From NCBI GenBank assembly GCA_964435115.1, contig CAYSYM010000001.1, positions 62,001 to 126,000 on the forward strand: a stretch of 64,000 bases of DNA. The letters run 5' to 3'. Numbering within the stretch: the stretch's first letter is position 1; every line of letters starts with the position of its first letter. Below are positions 37,538-45,738 of the stretch, piece by piece. A program made the position numbers and the translations under genes. The notes under the pieces were generated by a model. The model was not told where the DNA came from and did not search any database. It was given only the letters and a program-made list of their open reading frames with translations. This DNA is from CAYSYM01 sp964435115 (GTDB lineage: Bacteria; Chloroflexota; UBA6077; CF-72).

Positions 37538-38203
37538 TCAGCGCGCCACCACGGTGGCGACAATGGCGTAGGCCGTCGCCGCCCCGAGCGCCAGGCTGTC
37601 CGTGAGGCGCCAGGCCAGTCGGTGCCGCGTGGTGCGGCGCGGGCTGGCGCCGAACGCGCGCGCCTCCATGGCTTCGCCGAGCTGCAGGCCGCGCCGCACG
37701 GTTCCCACCAGGAGCGGTACGAGCAGGCGTCGCCAGCCGGCCAGCTGGCTCCACGGCGGCCCGTCCAGCCGCACACCGCGCAGACGGGCGGCGTCCCTCA
37801 GGTTGGCGAGATCCGCGGCCGCGGTGGGGATGAAGCGCGCCCCCGTCACCAGCGTGAAGACGATCGGGTAGGGCACCCGGAGCGCCCGCAGCCCCGCGGC
37901 GAGCTGCTCGCCGGACGCCGCGCGTGCGAAGGCGAAGCCGGCCGTGCCGGCGATGACCAGGCGCGCCGCGGGGCGCACGCCTTCGCTGCCCAGGCCGGCC
38001 AGCGCGTTGAGCGCAGCGACCATCACAACCAGGGGCGCCAGGGCGCCCACGAGCCGCAGCCAGGGTGCCACCGCGCCAGCGGCGATGACGCCCGCCAGGC
38101 TGAGCAGCGCCGTGCTGGCCAGGCCGACATCCGCGCCGGCGAACGTCGCCACCAAGAGCGCGACGAGCCAGGCGAGCTGAGCGCGCGGGTCGAGCGCCGT
38201 CAC
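37538..38203 (-). CDS. ecfT: ECF transporter T component
   Basis: 221 residues from GTG 38203, overlapping the ATPase stop by 4 bases (GTGA). Five to six hydrophobic segments are followed by cytoplasmic coupling helices containing the A-R-G type motifs: AARLRGVRL and AMEARAFGA, which contact the two ATPases. It completes an energy-coupling-factor transporter with the ATPase fusion and the ThiW-like S component encoded upstream in the same operon. Confidence 0.92.
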   Translation of the reverse strand: MTALDPRAQLAWLVALLVATFAGADVGLASTALLSLAGVIAAGAVAPWLRLVGALAPLVVMVAALNALAGLGSEGVRPAARLVIAGTAGFAFARAASGEQLAAGLRALRVPYPIVFTLVTGARFIPTAAADLANLRDAARLRGVRLDGPPWSQLAGWRRLLVPLLVGTVRRGLQLGEAMEARAFGASPRRTTRHRLAWRLTDSLALGAATAYAIVATVVAR

Positions 38204-40011
38204 CCCGCCAGCGCCTTCACCAGCTCACGCGTGTCCCGAGCGGCCACGGCGAGGCCACGTCGCCGGAGACACAAGGCGGTCGCAGGCACGTCGGCCAGGG
38301 GGACCCCGAGCGCAGCGAGTCGCCCCGGGTCAGTCCGGCCGAGCTCGGTCGGCGCGTCCGCCTCCAGCTTGCCCGCCCGCAGGGCCAGCACCCGATCGCA
38401 CGCGTCGTTGACGAACTCGGCGTCGTGCGTGATCGCCACGACGGTGCTGCCCCCCTCGGCGAGCGAACGGACCACGACCGCCAGCCCATGTCGTTGTAGC
38501 TCGTCCTGGCCCAGCGTCGGCTCGTCCAGCACAAGCACGCGGGGGCGACGAACCAGCACGGCCGCGAGCGCGACGCGTCGACGTTGGCCCTCGCTCAGAG
38601 CCAGCGGGTGGCGGTCCCGCAGGTCCACGAGGTCGAAGGTCAGGAGGAGCTCCTCCACGCGTTCGCGCGCCTGCACGGCCGGGAGGTCCAGCACGCCGAG
38701 CATCAGCTCCCGGTCGACACGATCCGCCAGGAGCTGGTGCAGCGGGTTCTGCAGCACGAGCCCGCCAAGCGTAGCGAGGCGACTGAGCGGGGTCCGGTCA
38801 GTCCGCAGACCACCCAGGTGGACCGTGCCGCTCGCCGACCGCAGCAGCCCCAGCGCGAGGCGGCCGAGCGTGCTCTTGCCCGCCCCGCTCGGACCGATCA
38901 CAGCGACCACCTCTCCCCTGGCCACACGGAAGCTCACGTCAGATAGCGCCCGCTGGCCGTCCGGGTAGGCGAACGACACCCGGTCGAAGTCGAGCGCGAC
39001 CCCGTCGGAGCCCCGCCCACCGGTCGGGCCGCACGCCCTCGCGGCCGAGGCGGTCCAGGCACGCGTTCCCGCCCGCGGGCCGAGAGATCCCTCGGCAGCC
39101 GGCTCGCGTCCCTCGCGCGCGGCCCCCTCCCGACGAGCTTCCAGGATCCGCTCCGCGAGCTCGGGTGGCGTGAGCGGGAGGGGTGGAGGCACGCCGAGCG
39201 CCCCTGCAGCCTGGGCGGCGCGGGGGACAGGCACGCCGAGCGCCACCAGGCCGGGCTCTGCCAGCGCCTCCCGTGGCGGGCCATCCGCCAGGACCTGTCC
39301 ACCACTCACCACGACCACCCGCTCGGCGAAGCGCGCGACCAGGCCGAGCCGGTGCTCGGCGAGCATGATGGTCGTGCCGTAGGTACGGTGCAGGGTTGCC
39401 ACCAGCGCCAGGATCTCCTCCGCGGTGGCCACGTCGAGGTGAGCCGTGGGCTCGTCCAGGAGGAGCAGGCGTGGTCGGAGCGCCAGCGCCGCGGCCAGCG
39501 CCACCCGCTGCTGCTGCCCGTCGGAGAGCGACCGGGTGTGGCGGCGCTCGCAACCGGCCAGCCCGACCGTCCTCAAGCTCTCGGCCACGCGGGCGTCGAT
39601 CTCCCGCCCGTCCACGCCCAGGTTCTCCGGCCCGAACGCAACCTCCTCGGCGACGCGTTCCGCCACGAAGCTCTCGGCCGGATTCTGGAAGACCAGGCCA
39701 ACGCCTGCTTCAGCCATGCACCGCGGGGGGACGCGCGTTGGATCGAGCCCGAGCGTGGACACCTCGCCCGCCAGACGGCCGCCCGAGAACTGTGGGACCA
39801 GCCCCAGGAGGAGTCGGAGGAGCGTCGACTTGCCGCCGCCGCTCGGGCCGCACAGGACCACCAGCTCGCCCAGCCGCACGTCGAGGCTGACGCCGCCCAG
39901 CGCCGGGCGCGCCAGAGGCGCGCCCGGGTACCAGAACGTGAGGTCGTGCAGGACGACGGCGGGTGCGTCCGACGCGTCAGTGCCCTTCCGCACCCCGGCG
40001 CGCAGGCGCAC
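38200..40011 (-). CDS. Fused ECF transporter ATPase (EcfA-EcfA')
   Basis: 603 residues with two complete nucleotide-binding domains. First: Walker A GPSGGGKST, signature LSDGQQQRVALAAAL, Walker B LLLLDEPTAHLD. Second: GPSGAGKST, LSEGQRRRVALAAVL, VLVLDEPTLGQD. A Pro/Ala/Arg-rich linker of about 50 residues joins them (about 290-340). It drives vitamin uptake with EcfT and the S component. The start is GTG 40011 (or GTG 39993), overlapping the ThiW gene end; the operon is tightly packed. Confidence 0.93.
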   Translation of the reverse strand: MRLRAGVRKGTDASDAPAVVLHDLTFWYPGAPLARPALGGVSLDVRLGELVVLCGPSGGGKSTLLRLLLGLVPQFSGGRLAGEVSTLGLDPTRVPPRCMAEAGVGLVFQNPAESFVAERVAEEVAFGPENLGVDGREIDARVAESLRTVGLAGCERRHTRSLSDGQQQRVALAAALALRPRLLLLDEPTAHLDVATAEEILALVATLHRTYGTTIMLAEHRLGLVARFAERVVVVSGGQVLADGPPREALAEPGLVALGVPVPRAAQAAGALGVPPPLPLTPPELAERILEARREGAAREGREPAAEGSLGPRAGTRAWTASAARACGPTGGRGSDGVALDFDRVSFAYPDGQRALSDVSFRVARGEVVAVIGPSGAGKSTLGRLALGLLRSASGTVHLGGLRTDRTPLSRLATLGGLVLQNPLHQLLADRVDRELMLGVLDLPAVQARERVEELLLTFDLVDLRDRHPLALSEGQRRRVALAAVLVRRPRVLVLDEPTLGQDELQRHGLAVVVRSLAEGGSTVVAITHDAEFVNDACDRVLALRAGKLEADAPTELGRTDPGRLAALGVPLADVPATALCLRRRGLAVAARDTRELVKALAG

Positions 40012-40603
40012 GCGGAGCCAGTCCGACGCCGGCTCGCCGCAGCGCCACCAGCGACAGGTAGCCGAGCGCCGCCCCCGGGATGCTGCTGGCCGCGAACGAC
40101 GCGATGATCGCCAGGGCGCCGCTGAAGAGGCCCAGGTACGCCTGGGGACTCAGTGGGTTGAGTGGTGCGAACCCGAGTACGAGCTGGGGCGCGGCGAGTG
40201 GGGCGACGAGCAGATAGGCGACGAATCCGCCGACGAGCGCCGTGCCCACGGGCTCGAGAAACGCCATCAGGTCGGTCCGCCGGACGTAGTGGTAGCCCAC
40301 GCCGACGAAGAACGCGCCGATCATGGAGCCGGGGAACGCCAGGAAGGTGCCCGTCCCCAGCCCGTTGCGCAGGACGCTAATGCCGAACGCCGTCAGCACT
40401 GCATACCACGGGCCGATCAGCACGCCGGCCACCACGTTGATCAGGTGCTGGAACGGGAACACCTTGGCCGGCCCGACGGGGATCGAGACGTACGAGAGGA
40501 GGGCCCCCAGCGCCACGAACGTCGCCGTCAACGCCAGCTTCTGCGACGTCGGGAGACCGCCCCCCCGTTCCCAGGTCCGAACACGCACCTCTGGCTCACT
40601 CAT
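39977..40603 (-). CDS. thiW: ECF S component, ThiW-like
   Basis: 208 residues from ATG 40603, preceded by GGAAGGAG, with ATGA overlap to the thiE stop. The N-terminal block TATFVALGALLSYVSIPVGP and VFPFQHLINVVAGVLIGPWY is diagnostic of ThiW, a predicted thiazole (hydroxyethylthiazole) uptake component in thiamine-salvage operons. Five to six membrane segments are visible. The substrate is inferred from family and from the neighbouring thiM, whose product phosphorylates the same thiazole. Confidence 0.92.
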   Translation of the reverse strand: MSEPEVRVRTWERGGGLPTSQKLALTATFVALGALLSYVSIPVGPAKVFPFQHLINVVAGVLIGPWYAVLTAFGISVLRNGLGTGTFLAFPGSMIGAFFVGVGYHYVRRTDLMAFLEPVGTALVGGFVAYLLVAPLAAPQLVLGFAPLNPLSPQAYLGLFSGALAIIASFAASSIPGAALGYLSLVALRRAGVGLAPRAPARRGAEGH

Positions 40604-41268
40604 GCCACCACTCCTTCCCGTGAGCTGCGAACGAATGCTCGTGCCGCCTCCTCGGGGTCGGCGGCGCGCAGGATGGCCGCGCCCACGCACACCCCATCGG
40701 CGCCGGCCGCGTACAGGGTGGGCGCCCGGTGGGGGGTGATGCCGCCGATGACGACAAGCGGGAGGCGGGTCGCCGCGCGCACGGCCCGCAGCAGCGCCTC
40801 GCCCGCGGCCGGCCCGGCGTTCGCCTTCGTCGCCGTGGCGAACATGGGGCCGGCGGAAACGTACGAGGCGCCCTGCGTGGCCGCCTGGCGCGCCTCCTGT
40901 GCCGTCCCCACCGAGACGCCCACGATGGCGCCGGCGCCAAGCAGCCGTCGCGCGTCCCTGGGCGCCATGTCCTCCTCGCCGATGTGGCCGACGTGGGCGC
41001 CATCCGCCTCGGCCGCCAGCGCCACGTCCACCCGGTCATTCACCACGAACGGCACGCCGACTGCCCGGCAGACCTGCACGAGGGCGCGCGCCAGCTCGAG
41101 TTGCTGGAGCGTGGTGGCGTTCTTGGCGCGCATCTGGACGGCCGTCGCCCCCCCGCGGATCGCCGCGGCCACGCGGTCGGGCAGCTCATCCGCCGGGCCG
41201 AGGCCCGTGTCGGCCAGGAGGTACAGGCGTAAGACCTGGCGCAGTCGTTCGGGGGTCCACTCGGTCAT
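40600..41268 (-). CDS. thiE: Thiamine-phosphate synthase
   Basis: Joins HMP-pyrophosphate and thiazole phosphate to thiamine phosphate. 222 residues from ATG 41268, coupled to the thiM stop by ATGA; GTG 41274 is an alternative. Motifs of the TIM-barrel family: GGATAVQMRAKNATTLQQLE (substrate Gln/Lys), FVVNDRVDVALAAEADGAHVG, AIVGVSVGTAQEARQA, YVSAGPMFATATK and LPLVVIGGIT. Confidence 0.95.
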   Translation of the reverse strand: MTEWTPERLRQVLRLYLLADTGLGPADELPDRVAAAIRGGATAVQMRAKNATTLQQLELARALVQVCRAVGVPFVVNDRVDVALAAEADGAHVGHIGEEDMAPRDARRLLGAGAIVGVSVGTAQEARQAATQGASYVSAGPMFATATKANAGPAAGEALLRAVRAATRLPLVVIGGITPHRAPTLYAAGADGVCVGAAILRAADPEEAARAFVRSSREGVVA

Positions 41269-42080
41269 CCACACACTCCAGACGTCGCCGGGATGCCGGC
41301 AATAGACGCTGGCTGCAGGCTGCTCGCGGCGTCCAGCCAGGCCGGCCAGAACGTTCCAGGCCCATCCGCCCGCGCTGCGGCCAATCGAGCCGCGGCTGTG
41401 AAAATGATGCGGCCGGCTCGGGCCGCGCTCCAGCTCTCCGGCTCCACGGCCCGGCACGCGGCGATGGCTGCAGCCAGGACGTCGCCCGCGCCAACCACGC
41501 CGCGCAGCAGCGCCACGTCGGCGGGCCAGCGCTCCGCACGGCTGCCATGGGCGAGCACGTCGGTCCGACCTGTGGCGAGGACCACGCAGCCCAACCGGCC
41601 GCTCGCCAGCCGGGCCACCTGCTCCGCCTCGCCGCACGATCCGTCGGCGTCTTCCACCGCGACCCCGCGCAGCCTGGCCCGTGGCGCCTCCAGCCCCGCC
41701 AGGGCAGCCATCTCGGGCACGTTCCCGCGCACGACGTCCGGTCGCACCCGGCGTACCAGCGCCCGCGCCTGCGTCGTCCGCCAGGCCGTCGCGCCACAGC
41801 CAACCGGGTCCAGCACCACCGGCAGATGAAGGCTGGTGGCTCGCGCTCCCGCGCTGGCGCACGCCCGCCACCGCTCGGGACGCGGCGTCCCCAGGTTGAG
41901 CAGCAGCGCCTGGGCCTGCTCCACCATCTCGGCAGCCTCCTCTTCGGCGCTCGCCATGACCGGCAGCGCGCCGAGCGCAGCCAGCGCGTCGGCCACCCGA
42001 CCGACGGTGACGTCGTTGGTGAGGCAGTGGACCAGCGGCCGCCTCGCCCGCACCGCGCCCAGGATCTCCCCCACCTGCAT
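41265..42080 (-). CDS. thiM: Hydroxyethylthiazole kinase
   Basis: Phosphorylates 4-methyl-5-(2-hydroxyethyl)thiazole. 271 residues from ATG 42080. ThiM signature blocks: PLVHCLTNDVTVGRVADALAALG (usually LVHxxTNxVxxNxxAN), MASAEEEAAEMV (canonically SPxMxxxxxE), LNLGT, PVVLDPVGCGAT and RGNVPEMAALAG. The anion-hole region is GVVGAGDVLAAAI, with the catalytic Cys-equivalent position occupied by Ala/Gly (G-A-G-D). The usual final N of the first block is replaced by Asp-Ala, a minor departure. It is located in the thiD-thiM-thiE run. Confidence 0.92.
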   Translation of the reverse strand: MQVGEILGAVRARRPLVHCLTNDVTVGRVADALAALGALPVMASAEEEAAEMVEQAQALLLNLGTPRPERWRACASAGARATSLHLPVVLDPVGCGATAWRTTQARALVRRVRPDVVRGNVPEMAALAGLEAPRARLRGVAVEDADGSCGEAEQVARLASGRLGCVVLATGRTDVLAHGSRAERWPADVALLRGVVGAGDVLAAAIAACRAVEPESWSAARAGRIIFTAAARLAAARADGPGTFWPAWLDAASSLQPASIAGIPATSGVCG

Positions 42081-42093
42081 GAATGCCCGCCCC

Positions 42094-42942
42094 TCAGCGA
42101 GCTGGCTCCTGCTCCCGCAAGGGCGCGCGCGCGAGCAGCCAGTCATGGGCGACTGGACCGTGCCCCGCGCCCAACGGACGCGCCCGGGCGATCGCCTCCT
42201 GCACGTACGTCTTCGCGTTCCCCACCGCCTCCACGACGTCGGCACCCAGCGCGAACCCGGCCGCGATCGCCGCGGAGAAGGTGCAGCCCGTGCCGTGCGT
42301 ACTGCTCGTCTCGATCCGCCGTCCCGGGAACAGGTGGAACTGGCGGCCGTCGAAGAGGATGTCGACCGGGTCGCCCTCGTGGTGGCCGCCCTTCATGACG
42401 ACAGCTCGTGGGCCGAGGTCGACGATCTGACGCGCCGCCCGCCTGATCTCCTCGTCCGTTCGAAGCGGCCGGCCCACCAGCACCTCCGCCTCCGGCAGGT
42501 TCGGCGTCACCACGGCAGCGAGGGGCAGGAGCTCGTGCACCAGCGCCTGGATGGCGTCCTCGCGCAGGAGGCGGTCGCCGCTCTTCGCCACCATCACCGG
42601 GTCGACGACGAGGATCGAGCCCAGGCCCCACGCGCGGATGCGATCGGCGACCGCCGTGATGATCTGGACACTTGAGAGCATACCGGTCTTGGCGCCGTCC
42701 ACCCCGAGGTCCTCGACGACGGCGTCGATCTGCGCGGCGACGACGGTGGGAGGGACCTCGTGGACGGCACGGACGCCACGCGTGTTCTGGGCAGTAATCG
42801 CCGTGATGGCGCTCGCACCGTAGACACCCAGCGCCTGGAAAGTCTTAAGGTCGGCCTGGATGCCGGCTCCACCGCCGGAATCCGACCCGGCGATGGTCAA
42901 CGCGACCGGGGTGCCCCACTTCAAGCGGGCACTCCAACTCAT
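42094..42942 (-). CDS. thiD: HMP/HMP-phosphate kinase
   Basis: Phosphorylates hydroxymethylpyrimidine twice to HMP-PP. 282 residues if ATG 42942 is used; ATG 42969 and GTG 42975 are possible, as no clear Shine-Dalgarno separates them. ThiD motifs: ALTIAGSDSGGGAGIQADLKTF at the start (18 of these residues are near invariant), SAITAITAQNTRGV, DAVVEDLGVDGAKTGML, VVDPVMVAKSGDRLL, VTPNLPEAEVL and STHGTGCTFSAAIAAG with the catalytic TGCT. First gene of the operon after the TPP riboswitch. Confidence 0.95.
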   Translation of the reverse strand: MSWSARLKWGTPVALTIAGSDSGGGAGIQADLKTFQALGVYGASAITAITAQNTRGVRAVHEVPPTVVAAQIDAVVEDLGVDGAKTGMLSSVQIITAVADRIRAWGLGSILVVDPVMVAKSGDRLLREDAIQALVHELLPLAAVVTPNLPEAEVLVGRPLRTDEEIRRAARQIVDLGPRAVVMKGGHHEGDPVDILFDGRQFHLFPGRRIETSSTHGTGCTFSAAIAAGFALGADVVEAVGNAKTYVQEAIARARPLGAGHGPVAHDWLLARAPLREQEPAR

Positions 42943-43021
42943 CCGCGATTCAGGCTGTGCGCTGGCCATGGACACGCCCCGAATGGATGGGCCCGGGTCG
43001 TGTTCGACGTGCGTGCTGCGC

Positions 43022-43115
43022 AGGGCATCCCTCCGCCGGCATGACCCGGGTCAGGTTCCAACGGTCGGCGCAGGCTCGTCGCGCCCTCTCAGCCCGGCGC
43101 CTCCGGGCTCCCGCG
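43022..43115 (-). promoter_or_regulatory. TPP riboswitch upstream of thiD
   Basis: On the minus strand the conserved THI-box elements are in order: GGGAGCCCGG, GGGCTGAGAGGG (the CTGAGA pyrimidine-sensing loop), TTGGAACCTGACCCGGGTCA and GCCGGCGGAGGGAT. The 80-base gap to the thiD start would house the expression platform. By family knowledge, TPP binding lowers expression of the whole salvage operon (thiD to ecfT, 37.5-42.9 kb). Confidence 0.95.
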
Positions 43116-43391
43116 CTATTGGTGGCTCTCGAGGTGAGTATAGCGCCTGGCGCCGACCCCTCTCGCGCCGCCCGGCGCCAGCGGGTGGCGACCAGGCGCG
43201 GTTTACCCCCCACCCCCTCGGTTGCGCCCCCAGGAGGCCCAGGGTGATTCGGTTCTCCCCACCCCCGGCCCCCGCCCCAGGGAGGGGGAGGAGTCTGTTC
43301 CCTCAGGGGGCTGCGCCCCCGGGCGCCCCGCTCGTTCCGCAGGCACCCCGGAGGATGGCGTGCCAGGCAACAGGGGGAGAACTGGAAGGTC
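43116..43391. other. Intergenic region without a recognised gene
   Basis: About 280 bases between the riboswitch and the insertion sequence. It is C-rich with runs of CCC; no frame looks coding. It should contain the promoter of the thiamine operon, not recognisable by eye. Confidence 0.4.
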
Positions 43392-44627
43392 CTACCAGGA
43401 GGCCGAGGCACCTCGCAGCCGCGATGCCTCACGTAGGGATCGAACTTTCCGCCATCGCTGCCTCACGTAAGGATCTGACCGAACGGCGTGCTGCGCGAGG
43501 GCCTGCTGGGCGTCCTGGAGGGCCAGCTTGAGCCGCACGGGGTGCAGCGCCGCGTAGCGGGCGGCGAGCTGCTGGACCTGCTCGGGGGCGAGCACCCCAC
43601 TGGCCAGCAGGCGCTGGTAGGGCGTCTGGGCCTGATCGTAGCGCTTGGTCACCTTGGCCCCGTCCCGCACTCTCGCCACCAGCTTGCGGCTGGGCTGCAC
43701 GAAGTTCGCGTAGTCCCTGGCCAGGGCGTAGACCTGGTTGAGCGCGGCCAGCGCGACCACCCCCTCGAAGCGGGCGTAGCCGACGAGCCGCCGCACCACG
43801 CTCCAGTTCTTCTGCTCGATGTGGCAGCCATCGTTCTTGTGGTACGGCCGGCCGCGGGTGAGCGTCAGCCCTTCCTGCGTGCAGTAGCGATACAGGTTCT
43901 TGTTGATGAACTCACCGCCGTTGTCGCTATCCAGCCCCAACAGCGGGAACGGCAGGGCCGCGCGTACCTGGGTGAGCGCCGCGAAGACGGCCAGCTCGCC
44001 CTTGTTGCGCACCCCCTGCAGCCCCACCCAGCCGGTGGCCACGTCCACGGTGCTCAGGGTGAAGAGGAACTCCCCGGCCCCACTCGGGCCACAGTGGGCC
44101 ACGAGGTCCATCTCCAGGAAGCCGGGGCGGGCGTCGTCCCACTCCGCGAAGGTCTTGATCGGGATCTGCTGTTTGAGCAGGCTGCCGGGCTTAGTCAGGC
44201 TGCGGCCGCGGCCGAGCAGGGGCGGCTGGAAGACCGCCAGCAGGCGGTCGATCGTCGCCGCGCTCATCTGCCCCACCCGCGCCACCGTCGCCGGCGCCAC
44301 GTCCTCGGGCAGCGCCTCGCAGGCGACCAGGTGCGCCAGCAGTTCGGGCAGGAACGGCGCCAGGCGCTTGCCACAGATGCCGTCGGCGATCTCCCAGCAC
44401 AGCCGCGGCAGGGCCACCTCGGCCGGCCCATACCGCCGTGCCCGCAGGCGGTGCCGTGGTGCCTGGCGCTCAGGCGGGGGCTGCCGCAGCAGGCCCAGGG
44501 CGTACTTCCGTGTGTAGCCCGTCGCGGCGCAGAACTCGTCCAGGATGCGCCCCTTCTCGCGCTTGGTGGCGCGTGCATACCGCGGCGCCACGGCCCGCGC
44601 GTACTCGTACCGACTCGCTCGCTGCAC
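43392..44627 (-). CDS. Transposase with integrase (rve) catalytic core
   Basis: 411 residues from GTG 44627; the frame is open upstream but crosses the right terminal repeats (CLTGNPTEGRVRCLTKNPTDG), so it was trimmed. The N-terminal region RATKREKGRILDEFCAATGY is a helical DNA-binding segment. The RNase-H-like core has the DDE residues: D in FLEMDLVAHCG, D in LLGLDSDNGGEFIN, and E in NDGCHIEQKNWSVVRRLVG. This is the layout of IS481/ISNCY-type rve transposases; I cannot assign the family. The last 25 residues are Arg-rich and read through the left repeats, so the natural C-terminus may be shorter in related copies. Confidence 0.85.
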   Translation of the reverse strand: MQRASRYEYARAVAPRYARATKREKGRILDEFCAATGYTRKYALGLLRQPPPERQAPRHRLRARRYGPAEVALPRLCWEIADGICGKRLAPFLPELLAHLVACEALPEDVAPATVARVGQMSAATIDRLLAVFQPPLLGRGRSLTKPGSLLKQQIPIKTFAEWDDARPGFLEMDLVAHCGPSGAGEFLFTLSTVDVATGWVGLQGVRNKGELAVFAALTQVRAALPFPLLGLDSDNGGEFINKNLYRYCTQEGLTLTRGRPYHKNDGCHIEQKNWSVVRRLVGYARFEGVVALAALNQVYALARDYANFVQPSRKLVARVRDGAKVTKRYDQAQTPYQRLLASGVLAPEQVQQLAARYAALHPVRLKLALQDAQQALAQHAVRSDPYVRQRWRKVRSLREASRLRGASASW

Positions 44628-44710
44628 CCGACCGCTCCCTCCGTCGGTCGGATTCTTCGTGAGGCACCGAACCCTGCCTTCGGTCGGATTTCCGGTGAGG
44701 CACCTCGCAG
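43405..44710 (-). mobile_element. Insertion sequence with doubled terminal repeats
   Basis: A transposase gene is bounded by two imperfect ~21-bp repeats at each end, inverted between ends. Left: GCCTCACGTAGGGATCGAAC (43426-43445) and GCCTCACGTAAGGATCTGAC (43460-43479). Right, on the complementary strand: GCCTCACGAAGAATCCGACC (44665-44646) and GCCTCACCGGAAATCCGACC (44701-44682). A 14-bp direct repeat GAGGCACCTCGCAG occurs at 43405-43418 and 44697-44710 and may mark outer ends or duplicated target. The exact boundaries are uncertain. Confidence 0.75.
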
Positions 44711-44888
44711 GCTTGACAAGCGTTTGCAGCCGCCGTACCGTGATCGCCGGCCGGGGAGTGCTCCGCCAGACGTCTCCCATCGAGCACGACAAGGGGGGTG
44801 TGGCCGATTGGCAGAGCTGAGCAAGGCGGGCCGCAGCCATTTCTAGGGTCAGTCGCCTGGTTTGTGCGACCGGGCAAGGAGTGGCGGG

Positions 44889-45275
44889 ATGAGTGCGAGG
44901 CAAGCGACTCCTCTCCTACTTGAATTGACGACAGCAGTAGACGGCGATCACGCCGTCACGGAGCCTAAGGTACGGGCGGCAAGCGCCGCCGTTTATCGCC
45001 CCACCCCTGAAGCGAGGCGAGCCGGCACGGCGGCAGAGGACGGTGGCACCCGACTACCACTGGCCCTCGAGTTGACCACCGCCATCGAGTGGAAGCTGCT
45101 GCCCGAGTACAGCGTCACCGAGGCGGAACTGGGGCGCTACTACGACCCAGTTGCGCAGGCGACGGTGGTTGGCGATGATGCTCCGCCCGAGATCTTGGAT
45201 GGCGGATCAACCTGTCAAGCAGGAACCCTCACAATAGGCGGGGATCAGGTCGGGGACAACGTCACGGACGACTAG
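44889..45275 (+). CDS. Putative graspetide (ATP-grasp RiPP) precursor
   Basis: 128 residues from ATG 44889, with AAGGAG 7 bases upstream. It is small, acidic at its end and located just before an MvdD-like ATP-grasp gene. The N-terminal part holds an internal repeat: PLLLELTTAVD (8-18) and PLALELTTAIE (57-67). A segment LLPEYSVTEAELGRYYDP (70-87) resembles the conserved leader of actinobacterial ATP-grasp target peptides (LP, then D/E and a YxD block). The C-terminal about 35 residues are rich in Asp/Glu and Ser/Thr (DDAPPEILDGG, STCQAGTLTIGG, DQVGDNVTDD), suitable for ester cross-links between side chains, and contain one Cys (C109). The role is inferred from these features and context; no homologue search was possible. 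Confidence 0.65.
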   Translation: MSARQATPLLLELTTAVDGDHAVTEPKVRAASAAVYRPTPEARRAGTAAEDGGTRLPLALELTTAIEWKLLPEYSVTEAELGRYYDPVAQATVVGDDAPPEILDGGSTCQAGTLTIGGDQVGDNVTDD

Positions 45276-45281
45276 TAGCGC

Positions 45282-45318
45282 CGTGACGCCCTCCGGTGGG
45301 TAGTGGGCGAGGGTCACG
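45282..45318 (+). terminator. Hairpin between precursor and ligase genes
   Basis: CGTGAC (45282-45287) pairs with GTCACG (45313-45318) and CCTC (45290-45293) with GAGG (45309-45312), with a 2-base bulge. It starts 7 bases after the precursor stop. No U-run follows, so it may be a partial terminator or RNA-stabilising stem that raises precursor over enzyme level. Confidence 0.35.
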
Positions 45319-45738
45319 CGGTCAGGGCCTCGCCGGGGCCGAACATTGGACGTGTACCCCAGTACGCCTGAACGGGCGCTGCGCAGCGTTTGGCTGCCGC
45401 AGTTGCCCGTTCTTGGCGGGCTAGCTGGAGCTGGCTGCCGCACGGTACACCCTGTATTTCGTGAGAAGCTCGGGGCCCAGGAGCGATCCAGGCCAGCGCG
45501 ACCTGCGGCCGACGAGGGAGCGCGGCCGCTGCCCAGCCCAGCCCTCTGGATACTTCGGAAGTAGTGATTTGGGCTGGCTGGTGAGAGGTGCGCGGGTGGT
45601 CGCGCCTCGCCTGCCAGGTATTGGGCGCCCCGCCTGTCTGGCCAGTGGCCCCGTCAATCATCCGAGCGGGATCCAGCGCTGTTTTCGTGCGACGGGCGGC
45701 TGCTCCACTCAAGGAGGCGCCTGGCGGAGGGAGGTGAC
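45319..45738. other. Spacer between precursor and ATP-grasp gene
   Basis: About 420 bases with no convincing gene: frames on both strands give Ala/Arg/Pro-rich sequence only. The downstream end carries a strong ribosome-binding site (GGAGGTGAC) directly before the ligase start. A separate promoter for the enzymes may be present but is not recognisable. Confidence 0.4.

Noticed and set aside
45314..45712. 132-codon minus-strand open frame in the RiPP spacer
   Set aside because: No motif, atypical composition, no ribosome-binding site; considered as a second precursor but it lacks a D/E and S/T-rich end.
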